DNA of 64,000 bases from Engraulis encrasicolus (Eukaryota; Chordata; Actinopteri; Clupeiformes; Engraulidae): NCBI RefSeq assembly GCF_034702125.1, contig NC_085876.1, positions 17,998,014 through 18,062,013 of the forward strand, given 5' to 3'. Each line of letters opens with the position of its first letter. Position 1 is the first letter of the stretch. The position numbers were made by a program, and so were the translations under genes. A model generated the notes under the pieces. The model was not told the origin of the DNA. It saw only the letters and a program-made list of their open reading frames with translations, and did not search any database. This document shows, in pieces, positions 1-64,000 of this stretch.

Positions 1-81
1 GGATCCTGGATCCTGGAACCGGACCCGGATCCTGTGAAAAACCCTATTATCCTGCCGTATCTGGAACCGGATCTTGGATCC

Positions 82-323
82 GGTGCATCTCTACACTGTA
101 CACAGCGAAATTTATGCCTCACCCGTGCAAGGGGGCAGCCCCCAATGGCGCCCCAAGGGAGCAGTGCGGCGAACGGTACCATGCTCAGGGTACCTCAGTC
201 ATGGAGGAGGATGGGGGAGAGCACTGGTTAATTACTCCCCCCACCAACATGGCGGGTCGGGAGTCGAACTGGCAACCGTTGGGATACAAGTCTGACGCCC
301 TAACCGCTTACCCATGACTGCCC
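82..323 (-). mobile_element. tRNA-derived SINE, family 1
   Basis: Minus-strand tRNA-like head GGGCAGTCATGGGTAAGCGG, with A-box-like GGTTAGGGCG and B-box GTTCGACTCC, then a conserved body (CATGACTGAGGTACCCTGAG). Related copies are at 46010-46316 and 55674-55970. It lies left of gene B exon 12. Confidence 0.8.
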
Positions 324-875
324 AGGACATTGTAAAACAGTGGTTCCCAAACTTTTTAAGCAGGGACCCCCTTTTGGATTTAAGAATAGATCAAGCAATA
401 TTAATGGACAAAAAAAAATTACACAGGCCATTGATCGCTAATATTGGTAGAAATCTACAGGATAGTGAATACAGTACATCTATTAGCTGCTAGCTGTTAA
501 CTTGTGGAATTTTAGTTTTAAAAAAAAAATGCAATGTCCCTTTTGTCAGAGACACCCCCCCCCCCCTTCAGTACCTCCGCTGATTTCAATAGAGAGATAA
601 TCAGTTTCATTTTCCAGTTTTGTGAAAAAAAATAGTGTTGTGTGGGATGAAACACCTCAAAGCATCGGAGGGAACTGATTCAAGCCAGAATTCAGTTTTG
701 TACAGATTTGTAATGCGTATCAGTATTGTGTGGGTTGACACAAGCCTAGAAAAACAGGTAGCAGTACTTTCCCCATGTAAGTATAACATTTAGATAAAAG
801 TGGGGAAAAAATATACTGAGTGATTTAGCTGAAAATGAAAGTGGTTGTTTACCGTTCTCTTTCCAATGGACTATT
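324..875. other. Intron, no recognised gene
   Basis: AT-rich intron sequence of gene B downstream of exon 12. A probable hAT end is at about 341 (CAGTGGTTCCCAAAC). Nothing coding was recognised. Confidence 0.5.
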
Positions 876-1010
876 CAGGGGTGCATTTCTGGAAAGCGTA
901 GTTGCTAACTATGTTAGCTACTTTGTTGGTTTCAATGCAATTTCCCATTGGCAACTACCTACGTAAGTTGCTAACTGCTAACAACTATGCTTTCCAGAAA
1001 TTCACCCCTG
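876..1010. mobile_element. Foldback MITE (CAGGGGTGCATTTCTGG)
   Basis: The left arm GGGGTGCATTTCTGGAAAGC, with TAGTTGCTAAC, is the inverse of the right arm GCTTTCCAGAAATTCACCCC. A related copy with the same loop (TTTCCCATTGGCAACTACC) is at 15878-16004. Confidence 0.8.
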
Positions 1011-1138
1011 GCCTAATAGTAGCAATCATTAAGTTACTAACACTCTTTATAATAAGAATAGATAGAATAGATTTTTGAGGCTAACATTTTCAAGATGTCC
1101 GACTTTCAATATTGCCTGCCACACAGATTTGAACAAAC

Positions 1139-1503
1139 TTAAAGGTGCACTGTGTAAGATTATTAGTTGTTTATTTCCAGAATTCATGCTACCCATTTAC
1201 TAATGTTACCTTTTTCATGCAGACCACCACCAACATCAATTTCCAAGTGTTCATTATGACTGGACAAATTGCACTGTTCATACATGAAAAGGGGGATCTT
1301 CTCCATGGTCTGCCATTTTGAATTTCAAGAAATAGCCATTTTTAGCTGCAAAAATGACTGTACATGGGCCAAACTAGAACATATTAGTTTATTGCTCCGT
1401 AACTTTCATGAAAAGATCAAATTTGGCAATAGGCAACCCAGTTTCAATGAGCAGCATAGCTGCAGTACCTTTTTTGACCATTTCCTACACAGTGCACCTT
1501 TAA
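1139..1503 (+). mobile_element. TTAA-flanked MITE, copy 1
   Basis: Starts TTAAAGGTGCACTGTGTAAG and ends with the inverse (ACACAGTGCACCTTTAA). Copies are at 32200-32563 and 43923-44255 (opposite strand) and 62605-62845 (internally deleted). The TTAA at both ends fits piggyBac- or Kolobok-type targeting; no coding capacity. Confidence 0.8.
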
Positions 1504-1544
1504 TACATTTTGAAGGCCTGAACTGGCCAAGATAATAGCCAGCG

Positions 1545-1736
1545 TTGTTACCCGCCCAATTGGGCTACTTGGGATGGCCGTCTGCAGGTAAAAACGGGAA
1601 AAAATGGCCATTTGGCAGGGTTTTTTGCCGTTTTGTGCCCATAGAAATCAATGCAATTTTTTTTTAATTGGGCGCATTTTGGCGTTTTTTGAGAACCTTT
1701 TGTGCAGGATTTGATCAGACACATCTGGCAACACTG
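1545..1736. mobile_element. Degenerate hAT element of the CAGTGTTGCCAGAT family
   Basis: Inverted relative of the intact copy at 37133-37353 (shared CGGGTGGTTACCCG, GGCCATCCCAAGTAGCCCAA). It lies just downstream of gene B exon 12. Ends are eroded and no TSD is seen. Confidence 0.65.
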
Positions 1737-1820
1737 ATCATAGTAGTACCATTTTGTGCTAACCAGAATTTTGTGGTGTTGTGGCTACCAGATGGACGTG
1801 ATGGATGCTATGCTTCTTAC

Positions 1821-35726
<33,906 letters not shown>

Positions 35727-35837
35727 GGTTGGGTGTCATGCGAGTCGAGGATGGACCAGCTCTGCTGTGAGTGACAGCTGGGGAGTTCTGACCTCTGAAA
35801 CGTGGTATGAAGGAACAGAGAGCTGCATACCTTATCC

Positions 35838-35853
35838 AGGTAATCGATTACCT
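35838..35853. promoter_or_regulatory. 16-bp perfect palindrome upstream of gene B start
   Basis: AGGTAATCGATTACCT is a perfect inverted repeat about 112 bases upstream of the gene B ATG, in the presumed promoter or 5' UTR. Its TAATCGATTA core resembles a paired homeodomain-type site. Function is inferred from position only. No clear TATA box or CpG island was seen next to it. Confidence 0.25.
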
Positions 35854-35867
35854 ATCTACTGCCCGCG

Positions 35868-36408
<541 letters not shown>

Positions 36409-36672
36409 AGTACAGTAGAAGCCACATGGGAGGGGGTAAACCAGGACAATTCGGGGACCCAGAGATGTTTGAACGCTACAATGTCTCCATAGTAGATTTT
36501 GAGGTGTTAGTTCAACACTTGGAGACTAATAGTAATGTAAGAAGATTTTATTGTTATTATTGTTAATGTGATTTGTATGAAAAGGGTTAAATTGACCTCT
36601 AAGTGTTGAATCAAAACTGTAAACTGTCCCTGCTGGAGTCGATTACTCTGTGTGATTCAAACACTATCCACA

Positions 36673-36991
36673 TAAAACACATCTGGATAATGCACACACA
36701 CATGTAATAGTACACACATCTGCAGCTTGCACACACACATTCACACACACATGCACACACACATGTGATAGTACAGTACACACATCTGCAGCTTGCACAC
36801 ACACATGAACACACACATGAACACACACATGCGACAGTACAGTACACACATCTGCACAATTCACACCTACTGTACTGTATGTGCACATGTACAGCAGATG
36901 CACATGGCATAATATTGAACACACACACACACACGCGCTCACGCGCACATGCACGCACACAAACACACACACTCACACATACACACACATG

Positions 36992-37054
<63 letters not shown>
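36673..37054. repeat. CA-rich tandem repeats and microsatellite
   Basis: Three units of CACATCTGCAGCTTGCACAC with AGTACAGTACACACATCTGC, then (CA)n to 37054. Confidence 0.9.
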
Positions 37055-37060
<6 letters not shown>

Positions 37061-37132
37061 CTGTAAGGGCTGTCCATATCTTTATGGACCCCTGTGAATG
37101 GACTGGAGGAGAGAGTGGAGATGGCTGGTGAG

Positions 37133-37353
37133 CAGTGTTGCCAGATGTGTCTGATCAAATCACGCCCAAAAGGTCCTCAAAAACCGCCAAAATGCGCTAA
37201 ATTCCGCCCATTTTTTAAAAATTGCATTGATTTCAATGGGCACAAAACTGCAGAAAAAAAAACGCCAGATGGCCAATCTTTCCCGTTTTTACCCGCAGAA
37301 GGCCATCCCAAGTAGCCCAATCGGACGGGTAACCACCCAATCTGGCAACACTG
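37133..37353. mobile_element. hAT non-autonomous element, exact 8-bp TSD
   Basis: CAGTGTTGCCAGATGTGTCT ... CCCAATCTGGCAACACTG, flanked by the exact duplication CTGGTGAG (37125-37132 and 37354-37361). 221 bases. Confidence 0.95.
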
Positions 37354-37854
37354 CTGGTGAGAAGTGATCATTAACATGCCCGTGGAACAAGTACAAAGGA
37401 CTAATGACAGACTATTGATAACTCACTCACGTAGAAATTAAGATAATGCGGTCATGTGGTTTTATGGGAGATCAGATCATCACATTTATGATTATTTGGA
37501 AGGAATAAAGCAGCCTTCATTTATTACACGTGACAGAAGTTTCCTCAGAACTCAGAACACATTTTTATATCTGTTTATCTATTTGTGTGATTATTTGTCA
37601 TAATAATTATGTGTTACGTGCATAGAGACAGTAGTATGGGAGTAAGTATAGGTGTGGTGGAGGGCATATGGCAGGTGGAATTTCCCTTTTAAAGGAACAG
37701 TGCACCTTATTTCAGGACATTTCTTATCTGTAGTTGAGGATGTTTTCCCTTACTGTTTGCAAGCCTAATGGATGCCAACTATCAGAGTTTTACGTAGAGC
37801 AATAGTAAACCTCCCTCCTGAAGCCTCATACAATGTCGGTAGTGGTCTGGACCC

Positions 37855-38010
37855 TTAGCTCAGTGGTATGGGGCTCTTCCTCCCAGGCCTGAACAGGAGT
37901 GTTACCTAACTGGTAGGTTGTCGTGTGTGCAGCCAGGTTGTTGTCTTGACTCCAGCATGCCAGCTGCTCCACCTCCCCTCTTTAGGCCGTGTCATTGTCA
38001 GAGATCAGGC
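37855..38010 (+). mobile_element. Possible tRNA-derived SINE head
   Basis: CCCTTAGCTCAGTGGTATGG has a tRNA A-box (TAGCTCAGTGG), but no clear B-box follows. Tentative. Confidence 0.3.
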
Positions 38011-38145
38011 CAATCACGGTTACAAGTGTTACCAAAATTGAAATTGTGATGGGGTTGGGAATTGAATGAAGGTAGGCTGTGCTGGAACAATTTCATGGTA
38101 ACATAAACATAAAACATTTTCCTAGATTCAATGAAAATGTGTCAG

Positions 38146-38484
38146 CATTATTATCTCCGTCAAGGAGGTTATGTTTTTGATCGAATTGGTTTGTCTGTTT
38201 GTTTGTCTGTCTGTTTGTTTGTTTGTCAGCATGATAACTCAAAAACCTATGAACGGATTTGGATAAAACTTTGTGGAGTTGCTGGAAATGACCAAATGAA
38301 CAAAGGATTACCTTTTGGTGGAGATCCGGATTCCTCAGCATTGCTAGCCTGCGAATCTAGACACCCCTAGTGACAGAAAGTTGAATTGCGGGACAGGGCG
38401 TATTTTGACATTTCTAACTAGTCAAATGTTCTATCAAACAGCTTCCTTGGCGGAGGTCTGCACTCTCTGAGTGCATTTCTAGTT
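38146..38484 (+). mobile_element. Dispersed repeat, CAAGGAGGTTATG ... TTGGCGGAGGTCTGC type
   Basis: Starts CCGTCAAGGAGGTTATGTTT, has GATAACTCAAAAACCTATGA and AGATCCGGATTC, and ends CTTGGCGGAGGTCTGCACTC and TCTGAGTGCATTTCTAGTT. This layout is common in fish genomes; no coding capacity. Confidence 0.6.
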
Positions 38485-38550
38485 CATGCTGTATTTACTT
38501 CAGCCTAGCTAACACTAACCACCATGAAAAATATCTTGCGGTTTTCAGCA

Positions 38551-40405
<1,855 letters not shown>

Positions 40406-40658
40406 ACACTAACACACGCACACAAAATACAGGACAGAACAAATTGTGAGATGAATGTTACCTCAGAGACATATACAGGAAAAGCTATGGGGGCTAATGT
40501 TAGAGAGTGGCACAGTATTGTTATTTTCTCTTTTCAATGAATAATAAATATGACAAATTGTATAAAAATATACACCCAAGCATCAGAGATGTATCAGGAC
40601 AGGAGAGGTGAGGTGTGAGAAAGAAGAGATAGGAGAGAGGTGTGATAGAGAGGAGAGA

Positions 40659-40663
<5 letters not shown>

Positions 40664-40736
<73 letters not shown>

Positions 40737-40900
40737 GAGAAAGGAACAAGTGAAGAGGGCAAGAGAGAGAGAGAGAGTGATAAAGACTGAGATATAGAGA
40801 AAGAGAGCAAGAGAATGAGAAAGTAGGAGGTCAAGGTGCCAAAGAGGAGGGTGAGGAGAGAGAGAGAGAGAAAGAGAGAGAGAACACGGCAGGTTTTTCG
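40664..40900. repeat. (GA)n and GA-rich tract
   Basis: Pure GA to 40740, then degenerate GA/AAG. It begins about 90 bases past the gene A stop codon in coding sense. Confidence 0.93.
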
Positions 40901-40992
40901 TTTAAACTTTCTTGTCTGTCTTTCTTTTGTTTGTGTGTGCTTCTTTTATCTATTTCTACTGTGACATGACGCCCCAGATCTCCTCCTCCTCC

Positions 40993-63945
<22,953 letters not shown>

Positions 63946-64000
63946 CTGTGAAAAAAACACACAAAAAAACCGAATACAATATAAAAATACAAGATTCAAA

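Overview
The window is teleost-type nuclear DNA: multi-exon vertebrate genes with GT-AG introns, very dense CA/GA/GATA-class microsatellites, several tRNA-derived SINE families, many small hAT and TTAA-flanked DNA elements, and one full-length Ty3/gypsy element. No bacterial features are present.

Host genes. Two members of the ENPP1/ENPP3 group (ecto-nucleotide pyrophosphatase/phosphodiesterase, type II membrane glycoproteins) lie head to tail on the minus strand. The upstream gene enters from the right edge. Nine exons of its C-terminal half (nuclease-like domain) run from 63945 down to its stop codon at 40993. After about 5.3 kb of intergenic DNA the second gene starts at 35726. Twelve exons run down to 1821 and encode a short cytoplasmic tail, one transmembrane helix, two somatomedin-B domains and most of the catalytic phosphodiesterase domain; the rest lies beyond the left edge. 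Every exon-exon junction was checked for reading phase and all join in frame. The residues for both metal sites and the nucleophile threonine that fall in the window are present.

Mobile DNA. Intron 11 of the second gene (1930-13486) holds a 5.4-kb DNA transposon (2799-8211) with perfect 27-bp terminal inverted repeats, inserted in a (TA)n tract. It has an intact two-exon gene for a 591-residue DUF7869-like transposase candidate. Intron 4 (18983-29758) holds an almost pristine 8.1-kb Ty3/gypsy element (20084-28180) with 1338-bp LTRs, gag and pol, and a textbook -1 frameshift signal at the gag end. At least nine hAT-type elements with 8-bp target duplications, several TTAA-type elements and about a dozen SINE copies fill most other intron space, often nested.

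Tandem repeats. The most unusual host-linked features are minisatellites in the second ENPP gene. The 3' ends of both somatomedin-B exons, splice donors included, are reiterated many times in the following intron (29400-29790 and 30583-31135). A third, 1.1-kb minisatellite (16610-17697), apparently grown from the end of a hAT element, abuts a catalytic-domain exon.
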